Source of the DNA: Aphelocoma coerulescens
Lineage: Eukaryota; Chordata; Aves; Passeriformes; Corvidae
Length of the DNA: 64,000 nucleotides
Assembly (NCBI RefSeq): GCF_041296385.1
Contig: NW_027184062.1
Span: 563,001-627,000, forward strand
Direction: 5' to 3'
Every line of letters starts with the position of its first letter. Within the stretch, counting starts at the first letter, position 1. Positions 32,405-43,308 of this stretch are shown here, piece by piece. The translations under genes and the position numbers were made by a program. Under the pieces are notes generated by a model, which saw only the letters and a program-made list of their open reading frames with translations, searched no databases and was not told the DNA's origin.

Positions 32405-34283
32405 ATGGGTTGCAACCTCATAGGCAAGGGAGGTGGGAGTATAAGCCATGCCGGACCTCTGTTATTCCTTCTTTTGTCACTTCTCCTGGTCCCTTTTGGG
32501 ACACCGGCAAGACCATGTTACAAATGCTATCGAAAGCTCTACATGGAAAGACACCGGGGCTTCTTTCTTATTACTCATACCCATACCAACAGTCACTGTT
32601 ATGACTCATCCAAATTAGGTATTTGCATGCATAAAGGAGAAAAATATTGGATTACAGAAAATTTAGGAACAAGTGGAAACAGACTAAGAAGCAATTGTCC
32701 AAAAGGAGAAAAATAGATTTGCTCCACAGCTGCCACCAGGGGAACAGTCCAAGATTTGGTAAAAGAGCAAGTGGTAAGTAAAGATACAAAGCCAGCACAG
32801 CAACCTCGCCCTATATTCACCTCACCACGCCAGGACCTGTATGCAAAGCTCAAACAACAAAGAGGAAAAAACCCCAAGGTTAGGAAAAAACCTGTTTGTG
32901 GAATTGGGGGAGAGGATAGGTAAAGAACTTAACATAACCAACTGTTGGGTCTGTGGAGGAGCTTTAATGACAGAAGAATGGCCACGGAAAGGTAGCAGCG
33001 TAGGCCCGGTAGAACTCCTTAAATGGAACCGGACAAATATAAGAGGGGGGAACCGACCTGAGGGGTGGATTTTAAGTTCAACAGTGATAGGGGAAGAATG
33101 CCTCTGGCGAACTGGGATAAACTTTCTTAATGAAGTAGGAAACACTCCCTGTAAAAGCTATAAAGTGAGTAACAAAACTTCAAGGTGGTGGGTCCCAGAA
33201 AAACCAACTTGGTATTGAGCCCAGAAAAAAGGAAAAGACTGTGTATATGATCATGAAGTTGGACTCTTTCCGTGTAATGACACGAGGAAAAATCCTTATT
33301 TTGGAATCCCAGAAATAGCCAAATTTGGGGAGAATATAAATCAACAAGAAGGTGATTATTGGAAAGCACCAGATGGCTTCTTTTGGATATGTGGGAAAAG
33401 GGCATCCCCAAGACTCCCTTCACATTGGAAAGGGAGTTGTACACTAAGAATCATTCAACCAGGGTTTTTCCTTTTCCCAGAACCAGTGGGAGATCAATTA
33501 GGTATACCTCTCTATGAAGACTTCAAAAGAAAGAAAAGAGATTTAATTGGAGGATTCCAAAAATGGAAAGATGAGGAATGGCCCCCTGAACGAATATTAG
33601 AAACAGATGGGCCAGCTACCTAAGCACAAGATGGAAGTTGGGGATATCAGACCCCAATTTACATGCTGAATCGTATCATCAGACTCCAAGCTCTTGTAGA
33701 AATCATAACCAATGAAACAGCTGGGGCTATGGAATTAATAGTCAGCCAGCAACGCCAAACCAGAGCTGCAATACATCAAAATAGGCTGGCTTTAGACTAT
33801 TTACTGGCCGAAGAAGGCGGTGTGTGCAGGAAGTTCAATACATCGGACTGTTGTTTAAAAATTGATGACAATGGGGATGCCGTTCTAGATATGGCCAACC
33901 AAATCAGAAAAATAGCCCATGTACCAGTCCAAAAATGGGAATCAATGATGTCTGCTAACTGGTGGGATGGCATATTGGGGAAAGAATGGTGGAAGAAGCT
34001 AGGTTTCTTCCTCTTATGTGCTACAGCTAGTCTAATATTTCTCCCTTGCTTGATCCCCTGCTTTATTCGGCTAATCACCAGCATAGTTCAAGGCATGCAA
34101 GTTGTGGCAATGCCTACTGACCCAAAGTTGGCTATGTCTGGAACAGCACAAAAAATTATGGTATTAAAAAGACAAAGTGATACAAAAGACCCTCTTGAAG
34201 AAGCCAAATTGACCTGTGAAAAGAACGAACAGACATTAGAAGCCAAGAAAAAAGAATTATTGCTCAAGCCAAATGATTTATAA
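32405..34283 (+). pseudogene. env: ERV1 env (surface and transmembrane glycoprotein), broken
   Basis: Env mediates receptor binding and fusion. The start at 32405 gives a signal peptide with a Leu-rich core (about residues 19-32). TAG at 32714 ends the first frame. The rest is in another frame, from about 32841 to 34283. The surface subunit has a CWVC motif at 32943-32954. There is a TGA at 33216 and a basic furin-type RKKR at 33528-33539 marking the SU/TM boundary. A TAA at 33621 lies just downstream of the cleavage site. After it, a 206-codon frame (33663-34283) holds the heptad region, the C-X7-CC motif (33825-33854), a Trp-rich pre-membrane part, a hydrophobic anchor (about 33995-34072) and a long Lys/Glu-rich tail. 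The TM part is the longest intact piece, but lacks the cleavage and fusion-peptide region. Confidence 0.9.
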
Positions 34284-34288
34284 AATAG

Positions 34289-34300
34289 AAAAGGGGGGAT
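34289..34300 (+). other. ERV1 polypurine tract
   Basis: AAAAGGGGGGAT directly before the 3' LTR; it primes plus-strand DNA synthesis. Confidence 0.9.
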
Positions 34301-34957
34301 TGTTATAAACATATATTATATTAGCTTCTCGCAAAGTATAAAGTAGATATTATATAACGTTAGAAATGCTTTCTGCTGTGTGGATGTAGTTTTCTCTCTT
34401 TTTAGCAAGAATGTTAGCAAGTGTGAGCACGTAAGATAACCTCCAAACGAACAGAGGATGAGGCCCGAAAAGCTGCTAATCAACACTTTGTCTAGGGAGC
34501 AAAAGGGCCCAAAGGCTACTCCGCCCGGAGAACAGGCGGCCAGGAGAGTCCGGGAGATTTCATCACCACTCTGCCCGGAGAGACGAAGAGGCCCAAAGCT
34601 GCAATCAGCCCTGACTGTCTGGAGAATTAAGAAATCCACCCTACCATCGACTCTTGCCTAGCGGGCCCAACCCCAAGAATCAAGAGAAATAAAACCACAA
34701 GGCAGAAGACTAGGCACGCTCTAAAAAGGCGGAACCAAGGAGTGGCCATGCAGAACAGCTCCAGGAAAAGTTTTAATATGAATAAAGAACAGACAGTAAA
34801 AACGGTATAAAAAGGACTGACCTCTGGCATCAGGTGTGCTCTTGGCAGAGCGCCAAGGCAACTGGCTGTTACCCCGTTGCTTTATTTGATGTGTCTCTTA
34901 TTGTCTTTATATTAAACCCCTTAAATTCTCACAGGAGAGTGAACTTCGTTTTTCACA
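34301..34957 (+). repeat. ERV1 3' LTR
   Basis: 657 bp, TGTTATAAAC to TTTTTCACA, with TATAAAAAGG at 34806 and ATTAAA at 34911-34916. It has four extra bases (a CTCT-type duplication near 34393) compared with the 5' LTR. Confidence 0.95.
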
Positions 34958-34961
34958 GAGA
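34958..34961 (+). other. ERV1 target-site duplication, right
   Basis: GAGA, one substitution from the left GAGG copy. It is followed by GAAGTTG, which continues the uninterrupted site. Confidence 0.75.
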
Positions 34962-34974
34962 GAAGTTGTCCCCC

Positions 34975-35932
34975 CTGACAGCTAAGCTCCAACTACGGTG
35001 TCGCTTATGTCCTTCCCAGGACGGGCGGGAAAACGCCTCGGCGCAGCGCAGCGCTGGCCGGGAGCGGCCGGCACGGCACCGAGCGCGCTCCCCACTCCCT
35101 CCCGCCCGCGCCGCTGCGGAGACCCCGGGTTCGCCGGAATCGGCCACATGCTGCACGGAGGGCAGCGCGGCAAAGGCGGCCTCCCCTCGTCGCCCGGGGA
35201 AGGCCGGCCTCGGATCCCCGCTCTCTCCACCGGCACGGGCAGTGCCAGCAGCCTCTCGCTGTGGTCGCCGCTGGCCGAAAGCCTCGCCGCGCACCGCCCG
35301 GCCGGCCCCGCCGCTCCGCGGGCTCACACGGCACCTGCCGTGGGCGGCCGCCGAGCGACAGGAAGCAGAAGCGCTCACCGCCGCGCCGCTCGCCGCCCCG
35401 CCCGGGCGCTCCTCTCCTCGCGCTACCACGATGGCGCCGGCCCGCCCCGCCTTCCCCGTCGCCTGCGGCGCAACGCGGCTGCTCCGAGCCACGCAGCACG
35501 CGTGCGGCCGGGCCCTGCCGAGCTGCCGGCGGAGCCGGGGCACAGCCCGGGCGGGAGAGCTTCCGGCGAGGCTGGGCGGGCGGCGAGCGCGGCCGAGCGT
35601 GAGCGCGCCAGGCGGGCGGCGGGCGGCGGCGTGATGGAGAGCTAGATGGAGGCGGCAGCACCGCGCGGCATAAAATAGCTGATCGTCCGGCAGCCGCCCG
35701 CTCCGCAGCCCCTCGGCTGCTGTCGAGAAGGGCCCCGGCCCTGGCCGCGCCGGTGGCGAGGCGGCTCCGCAGCCCGCGGGCAGCCCTGGCGGGGCAGGGG
35801 AGCACTGCGGGCAGCCCCGGGGCCGCGCAGCCGTCTGCAACGCGCGGTGGGAGCCGCTGGGAACTATTTTACACGTCCCGGGGGGCTGGAGAGGAGCACG
35901 GAGACCACGCGGCAGGTCGCTGCCGTTAGGGA
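34975..35932. promoter_or_regulatory. CpG island, copy 2 (inverted)
   Basis: Inverted copy of 16905-17862. The TATA-like CATAAAATAG is on the plus strand at 35669-35678. The ATG opening the short Arg/Ala-rich frame is at 35431 and closes at 35632-35634 (67 codons). The 3' LTR of ERV1 ends only ~20 bp from its left edge, so this copy alone is flanked by LTRs of two different retroviruses. Confidence 0.7.
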
Positions 35933-35963
35933 AAATTAATCCACGATGCCTGAGGTTTATATC

Positions 35964-36426
35964 CGAAAAGGAGACAGAGGAGTCCTGCAACATTCTTCGA
36001 CTACAGGGAGAGTCCATGGGGCTTTTCCCATGGCGTCTGTCAAACGGTTGCGGGATGCAGCCCCCTTTTGATGCCAAGTTCCCGGCCACAGCACCCTCTT
36101 CCTTTTCCCCACTGGCTGAGGTATTCGGGAGATACAGACTTCCGGAACTGCCTACTCTATGCGCCCCCCTCTAATATGCACCCCCCTCTTGGCATCGAGA
36201 AGAAAGAAAAGAACCCCATTCCTAATGCTCTTAAGTCTTTGTTGCCTTGCTCTAGGTTCAGGAATTTAACACGGCCTTGATTAATCAACAGTCTCTGATG
36301 ATTAGTAACAGTTCTAGAGAACTCCTAGTTTCTTCTGTTACTTCACTAGCCATAACTTCCTAGCCTTGTCTACAGGCCGATTCACACGGTCTCTTTGTAA
36401 AGACTCATCCATCTCATTCCTTTTAA
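35964..36426 (-). repeat. ERV2 copy 2, 3' LTR
   Basis: Inverted copy of 16411-16873. The polypurine tract lies at 36427-36440. Confidence 0.75.
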
Positions 36427-36567
36427 TCCCTCCTCTTTTTATTTGCTCTGTATTTGTCTTTACAAACCTTAATTACCATGGATTTAATTTTTTCTTCTGG
36501 AGTCTTCTTGGGTTTTGCTATTATTTGCAGTGACATTCTTTTCTGTCCTTTTGTAGTCATTTCTGGA

Positions 36568-38096
36568 TCAGGTAGGCATGGCTGCTAGCGGCATCCCCTT
36601 GAGCACCTGCTGAAAGAGCTGCCGCCAACATGGTGTCACACATGGTAAAAAGATGAGAGTTGCTATAGCATGTAAGAGGAGGAATCGTATTCATTTAGCC
36701 CAGAGCTGGCCAGTTAACCATGAAAACATGTCCCATCCCCATCCTTTCAACATTTGGACAGGTCCACGAGCTGACGTTATTTCCTTTGTTATTTGTTTGA
36801 CCACTTTTCCGCTGTCATCTGCTTGCAAACAGCAGCTCGAGTCATTTAATTTCCCACAAACTCCTCCTTCTTCTGCCAACAGATAATCTAATACCATCCA
36901 ATGTTGAAATACCGCTTTCCTCATTTAAGTGGGTTGCTCAGCAAAAAGGTCAAGCGCTGTGGCTGGCTGGTTGGTAATTATTTCCGAGACAGCTTGTAAC
37001 CTAATTATCTCCTTCAAATGATAAATGGGTTCCCAGGCATCTGGGATTAATTCCTTAGGTTTCCAAGGGGCTGGTCCATCGTGTTGGGTAACTTGTTCTG
37101 TTGGCCGTTCATCATTTTCCCGTTTTGGGGTGCTCCCTCCAGCCAGGGCTGCATCAGCTGACTGCTTTTCTCTAATTAAATCATCACAGATTTTGATTCC
37201 TAAGCGATTTCCCAGAACTTGTAGTAGCAAAAAGAACAACAGTCTACTAAATATACCATATCCCTGACCAGTTTGGAGGTAACCTGAGCTAAGCATGTTG
37301 GCCACAAATCCAATACTGTCCTTTCAAAGCCCGTGTTCCATTAGCAAAGGAACCTACCCATGGTCATCAATTGGTGGCTCAAAATACAGCAGGATTCCCG
37401 GGCCTAACGGTCCTCCAACAAGAGTTGCCCCACCATAAGGGTCCCAGCATTTGCATTTCCAAGCTCCCGCACAGGGTTCCCACCTACATTTACATCTGCA
37501 AGCTGCTTGGTTGGATTTGGAGCAGAACTCACTAAAAGGCTTTGAGTTCCAATCCGGTGTGGCCATTCCCACTGATAATCACAAACAACATGTCTTCTAC
37601 TTGTGGAATTTTTGTGGGGACTGCTCAAAAACAGGTGGTCAAAAAAACCCCTTGTCCCTCCCCATTGCTTTACAGGCTTCCAAATATTTTTGGTAAGTGT
37701 GATAAGAACGCCTTACGCAGCTACTGTTAGTGAGCCGAACAGGTATTTGATTGCATTTGCCTTGATATTTGGAACAATTGGAAGGAGGGCAATTGGGGGT
37801 CCAAACCCAGTTGTTCAAGCCCAGAGGGAAAGTCAATTGACAATTGCCTTTTCCTACATAGACACGCCCTATCCTATTAGGCAATAAGTGCCTGTTGGAG
37901 AAGAATGAAGTGGCCGTGAACTTCCTTCTTTGGCCCCAAATCCCATCCCACTGTGGGCCCTCACATTGACCCACCATTTAGGTTCAGCTGGGCTAGCCAA
38001 CTATGGCCACTCTTCAGATCCTCCTGGCCTTCCACAGAGCCAGCAATTGCTAAGGTTAAAAACTTTTGCTACTTCTTCTCCTAAGGCTGCAAATTG
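36568..38096 (-). pseudogene. ERV2 copy 2, env remnant
   Basis: Inverted copy of 14741-16268, with the same CWLC and C-X7-CC motifs and the same TAA between the two transmembrane-subunit frames (36925-36927). In this copy a small indel near 37940 keeps the surface-subunit frame open at a slightly different place. Confidence 0.8.
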
Positions 38097-38600
38097 ATTC
38101 TCCCACTCCTGGCCTAAACTCAGCTGACCATATCAAAGTAGAATTAGTAAGGAAAATGTTTTAATAGTGTCATCTAATTAGCTAGTCTAATTTTCCCGTT
38201 GTCTTCTGCAGCACCTGTGGCAATTGAAGACACAGAAACCACTTAACGTAACAAAATGGCCACAAGTATTAGCCCCCAAGTGAGTGGAGATTCTAGAGGA
38301 GGGATGCCTATACAGTCTATTTCAGCAGACGGTCTGAAGGTAGGACTGCGGGGCTTCTTCCGATGTCGAAGCACTGCCTACTGCTCCGGCCCACTCCTGC
38401 AGAGTGTCAGTCACGGCCTCCCGGCCTTCTCCTCCAGCTGAGATGTGCAAATCTCTGAGGCTTCAGAGACCTTGACCCGAGAGTGACGGGTTCACCTGTG
38501 TTCAGCTTACTTGACGGCTGTTTTCTGTCGTCAGTGACACTTGGAATGGGCCACGCCATTTCACCAGCACTGGCGCTTCTTTCTACTCCTTAATTAGGAC

Positions 38601-39626
38601 TCAATCTCCTGGTTGGATGTTAAAAGCAGCAAAGTCCAAAGGCCGGGCTTGCGCCAGCTGAGTTTCCTGTTGAAGGGGTTTCACAAGAAGCAGGATCCTG
38701 GCCACAGATGGTTTTAAAAATGCATCACTTGCCTCTACCCCCCCCACTGGGTGGAGACTTACCAGGAGGGCAATTGCAAACAACGATTGAAAGGGAGATA
38801 ACTGAATCTCTCTTCTGGCTTGGGCCCTCATTCTCACCAAAGCCAATGTCCAAAGCCCTACCCATGGCATCTTGGTTTCTATTACCAGCTTCAAAAGGTG
38901 TTTATTTCTCTCTTCATTGTTTTCTACCCGAGCCGAGCTCTGGGGGTGCCAGGGCCTATGGAGGTTCCATTGTGTTCCTAAAGAAGCCAAAACCCCTTGA
39001 AGGATCTTTCCTGCAAAATGAGTTCCCCTATCTGAATCTATTGCTTCTACAATGCTGTATCTTGGAATGATTTGTTCCAAAAATGCCTTAAGAACAGATC
39101 CTGTCATTACTGAAGTAGTTGGAAATACTTCTGGCCACCTTGCTAGCTGACATACGATTACCAGAAGATATTAAGCCTTGCCACTTGGGGCATCTCCGGA
39201 AAATCCACCTGGCATCTTTGGAAGGGCCATGCAGCCCAAGGCCTCCCTCCTCTAGCAAGTTACTTTGTAACTTGGCTGTTGGCTTTAGCACAGATCAAGC
39301 AACCTTCAACAGCTCCTTTTGCCAGTCTAAAAAGACCCCCAGCAACATACATCATGAGATAGGCTTCTGCCAATCCTCAGGAAGTGCAAGAACTCTCTTA
39401 ATGGAGTTGCTTTAATATTGGTAGGGCCAAAGGTTCTGGTATCTCTTGTTTGCCATCCCTTGGAAACCAATTCTTGCCTTTTTTCTCTGCCACACGACTT
39501 TTAACTGTATGTCAAACTGCTGTGGTAGAAAAGACAGCTTCCTGGGCAGTGATGGAGTCACGGGGAGCAAAGGGGGCATCTTGGAGAGTTCTGGCAGAAG
39601 TGTGGCTTTCTGAGTTTCTTCATCCA
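38601..39626 (-). pseudogene. ERV2 copy 2, pol remnant (integrase)
   Basis: Inverted copy of the integrase remnant. The core frame is open for 168 codons (38601-39107) against 126 in the plus copies, and now includes part of the C-terminal domain. It still lacks the first catalytic Asp, which is in another frame upstream. Confidence 0.75.
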
Positions 39627-40068
39627 CCAAAAAGGAGACAGAGGAGTCCTGTAACATTCTTCAACTCCAGGGAGAGGCCATGGGGCTTTTGCCATGGAGT
39701 CTCTCAAATGATTGCGGGAAGCAGCCCCCTTCTGATGTTAAGTTCCTGGCAACAGCACCCTCTGAGGTACTCGGGAATTACAGACTTCCGGAACTGCCTA
39801 CTCTATGCCCCCCTCTAATATGCAGTCCCCTTTTGGAATGGAAAAGGAAGAAAACCAAACTATTCCTAATGCTGGGAAGTCTTTGCTGCCTTGCTCTAGG
39901 TTCAGGAATTTAGCAGGGCCTTGGCTGAGCAACAGTCTCTGTTGATTAGTAACAGTTTCTAGAACGAATACTTTCTTCTGTTACTTCCCCCCCTGTAAAT
40001 TCCTAGCCTTGTCTAAGGAGAGATTCACACGGTCTCTTTGTAAAGACACATCTATCTTACTCCTTTCA
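39627..40068 (-). repeat. ERV2 copy 2, 5' LTR
   Basis: Inverted copy of 12770-13211; it begins (minus strand) with TGAAAGGAGTA. Confidence 0.75.
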
Positions 40069-40172
40069 CTCCCACACCTTCCTTGCGGTGGAACGGCTCT
40101 CCCCGGCACAGCACCTGGCACAAAACCCCCGTATACGCACACACACACCTGCACTTACCCTGCACTCCACTG

Positions 40173-40191
40173 CACACACACACACACACAC
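40173..40191 (-). repeat. (CA)n microsatellite, copy 2
   Basis: Reverse-complement counterpart of the GT run at 12649, slightly longer. Confidence 0.9.
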
Positions 40192-40279
40192 CTCCCGCAT
40201 ACTAACACCCCCTCCACATCCCCACCATGCTACTTGCAGTGGCCCCGCCCCTGCCATCCCCACCGGCTGGCAGCACCCA

Positions 40280-41403
40280 CTCCTCGCATGCTTCCCCATG
40301 CCTTGCATTTCCTTGCTGCCCCCTCTGTAGCCTTCCCTCAACCTGCCTTTTCTCCCCTGCCTTGCACTGACTTGCTCACCCATCCCCCACCTGACTTCCT
40401 TTCACATTCGTCTAGGTCTGGCCTCACCTTTCCTTTTCCTTCTAGGACCCTCATTGCCTTGCCTCGCCTCGCAAAGCCACCACTTGCCTTGCCTTGCCCT
40501 TGAACCCCTCCCTTGCCTTGCATGACCTTGCTCACCCCTCCCCCACCTGGAATTCAACACCCCTTTTCAATGACATTTCTGGGCCTTGCCCTGCCCTTTC
40601 TGCTCCTCCGAGGAATCTCAAAGCTCTCAAGCATCTCCGGTGTTTCAGGATCCCATGAGAGGAAGACCAGGGGAGGACGCATGTTGCCACACTCATCTCT
40701 GTGGGCAGCCTTTGTCTGGGAGCAATCCTTGCATGTCTTGAACCTTGGAGGGGCAATTCACATTTTGCCCTTGAGCTCGGGGACCAGAAAGAGAGTTCTT
40801 TCGCATACAAGGGAAAGCAGGTAGCTCAAGTCTTTTAGGTACAGAGGAGAGATGACCCACGCGGGATCAAGGCCACACAGAGCACTTGGTCCTGGCCACT
40901 TTTGTGTACCAGCAGTCCTTGAATGTACTTCTCACCTGCCTTGCCTGGCCTTGCCTTGGCAACACAACAGTTGCCTTGCCTTGCCCTGCTAGCCCTCTGG
41001 AGCCTTGCATTCCTTTGCACGGCCATGCCCAGCACGTGACCTGCCTACTGTTTTCCTCCAGGGCCTTGGCTTGCTGAGCCCTTCCTGTTTCTGCCTGGCC
41101 TTCCCATCAGTGGCCCTTCCTTCCTACAGCCAGCCTTGCCTCTAACTTCTGGACCTTCTCTTGTCTACCACTCCATTTGCTTTCCCCTCACTGCTCTGGC
41201 CTTGCCTACCTCTCCCTTGACTTGCCCACAATTGCCTGCACTCGGTTTGCAGCGCCTTGCCTGCATGGAAGGCAAGGGAAAGAGTGGTAGGCCGGGCAAA
41301 GCAAAGCCAGCAAGTTGTAGGCAGTGCGAGGCAAGGCAGACGTAGGCAAAGGAAGCAGAGCAAGGGTACCTTAAGAAGAACTAGACAAGGCAAGGCCAAG
41401 AGA
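40280..41403 (-). repeat. CAAGG/GGCAA-rich minisatellite (copy 2, inverted)
   Basis: Inverted copy of 11437-12560. CCTTGCC words are dense at 40450-40530 and 40935-40990. Confidence 0.8.
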
Positions 41404-41959
41404 CTCGGAGTGCCTTTCCTTGGGAAGGCAAGGACATAGTGCCAGTGTTGCTGGAGCAGATGTTAAGGTACTGTGGGGAGGAATAGTCCAGCAAGACATT
41501 TCTCTTCTGGCCCCTGTGCGTGTAGGGGCAATTGTTGGACATATTCAATACTGGAGGCGGATCAGTCGCTGGATGTGTTGTATTTTGGAGGAGGGGATGC
41601 CGTTTCTTTGGAGATGGGCTTGTAGTTGCTCTCTTTGGCAAGGAAGGCAGGTTTGGATGTGCACATCAGGTACTCCTAGGGATTTTAAAGGCTTTTCCCA
41701 ACAGGCAGAGCTCTCTCTGGGTTCGAGCTGTTGAGCTGTCAGTGGGAATGCAAAGGCCAAGCTCTTAAGCTATTTGTCCTGGTGCCTTCAGTGTGTGAGC
41801 AGTCCCTGGTGCCGTTGCCTTTGGATCCTGACTCTGGGAGAGGGAAGGCTTAGGATGGTACCTAGAGCTGAGAAGGAGAGTGCTGAGAACAGCGTGTGTG
41901 CTGCTAGTTTGAGGGGTGCAGGTGAAGTTGTAGGCAGCAAGATCTTCCTCAGCTGGCAC
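41404..41959. other. Unassigned interval (inverted copy of 10881-11436)
   Basis: No gene or repeat family is recognised. Confidence 0.6.
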
Positions 41960-43308
41960 TGTTTTGAGCCCTGTTTTTGCCAGATGGTTTCAAGTTGGTG
42001 GGCGGAATCTGCGAGAGGGAAAAGATTTGTATGGGCCAAAGAGGTGTGGTGTAAAGAAGAGTGTGCTCTTGGAAGGGGAAGATGAGGGCAACCTTTTTGT
42101 CCTGACACCGTTGATTTGAGTGCAGGGCCGTTTGCAAGTTGCCTCTGTCTGCCCTTGGGGTGGTTTCGAGCTGGGCCAGGTGCTTGGCCTTCTTTTGCAA
42201 GTCTGCAGCGCCGTCGTGTGGTTGTTTCCATGAGCGCTGACAGTGCCCGGCAAAAAGCGCTTGGCTGGCGCGGCCCCAGTCGTGTGGAAGCAGTTGGTGG
42301 AAGAGCTCCGCTGTGCATCCTGCCTCTTGGAGACATAAAAGGATGTAACCCTGCGCGTAGCGGGGAAGCAAGACGAATCTTTTCATTGTTGGCTGAGCAG
42401 TTTCTAAGCGGCAAAAGTAAAGGCAGTTTCAGCACGGCCTCTTTCTTTCAGAACCTTTTCTGTGCCATCATGAACATGCTCAACATGCCACTCGCACCCG
42501 CTGAACTGCATCAAAGGCCCTGGAGATAGGCGCTTTCCTTCAAGTTCTCTGTAGCATCGTACCCTCCACCTCTGGCGGATCCCAAAGCCCTTCCAAACAT
42601 CCAGCAGCTGCACGCAGAGAACAAGTGCTAGAACAAGGCGTTGGCCTTCCTAGTCCTTTTAAAGTCTGTGAACTAGGCGAAACATTCCAGTGAGCAGCAC
42701 TTTCCTTCGCAACTATATCTAGAGCATCATCACATTCTCTCCAAGTGGGTAAGTCCACCCTTGCAGCGCAGCGTTTGCAGCCACAGTTCGGACTGAGAGA
42801 TAGGCCAGGTGAGAAAGCATTTCTTGACTATCCCTCTTCTCTGGAAGACTTGATACTCGCAGCGCGACCACGTCCACACACCTTCAGTGTGGCCAGGTTC
42901 AAGCAGCTAGAGCTCCCAGAGATGGGAGAGTCAGGAGAGAAGACGTTCCAAAAGTACCGTGTACTTACAGCAGCATTAAAACTGTGCACAGCAGTCTGCA
43001 GCACTGTAGACTGCGGCTTCTCCGACAGACGAGCCATCCCATTGTTGCCTCTCGCAGCCTGCTTGCTAGCTGCTCTCCTGAAGAAAAGAACTAGAAGAAA
43101 AAGCCAATGCTGGGCTGCACCTTCCCCTTGCCTTACGTAAAGCCACCTAAACTCCCCGCTGCACTCTCTACTTCCCCTCTCCTTGGAAGCGACCACTGTG
43201 TTTGCTGCATCTCGAAGCCTAAAGTTAAGCGCCAGTGGTTTTGGGGATGGTTGGAAGAGGGATAAGTAGTAGCACAAGGAAGTAGTTGTCGTTGAACTTC
43301 CTCCTTCT
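41960..43308 (-). repeat. Reverse monomer, diverged terminal type (P1')
   Basis: Direct twin of 1-1290, here complete on its outer side. Near 43231-43245 it carries a variant (CCAGTGGTTTTGGGG) that is shared with its inverted partner at 49005-49019 but not with the left array. Confidence 0.75.

Larger units (their letters stand above)
24867..34957 (+). mobile_element. ERV1: near-complete gammaretrovirus-like provirus
   Basis: A 10,091-bp provirus with the order LTR, primer site, leader, gag, pol, env, polypurine tract, LTR. A 4-bp target duplication (GAGG at 24863-24866, GAGA at 34958-34961) matches the 4 bp typical of gammaretroviral integration. The LTRs differ at roughly twenty sites plus one 4-bp indel by eye (about 3%). 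Gag and pol are in the same frame separated by a single UAG, the gammaretroviral arrangement. All three genes are broken (stops at 26819, 27773, 29444, 31696, 32714, 33216, 33621; frameshifts near 28030, 28103, 30384 and 32720-32860), so it is not replication competent. The matching sites at 17876 and 57292 are empty. Confidence 0.95.
35964..40068 (-). mobile_element. ERV2 copy 2 (inverted)
   Basis: Inverted copy of 12770-16873 with the same deletion and the same broken frames. The integrase frame reads on longer here because of a 3-bp insertion and a run of eight instead of nine C near 38738-38745. Confidence 0.85.
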
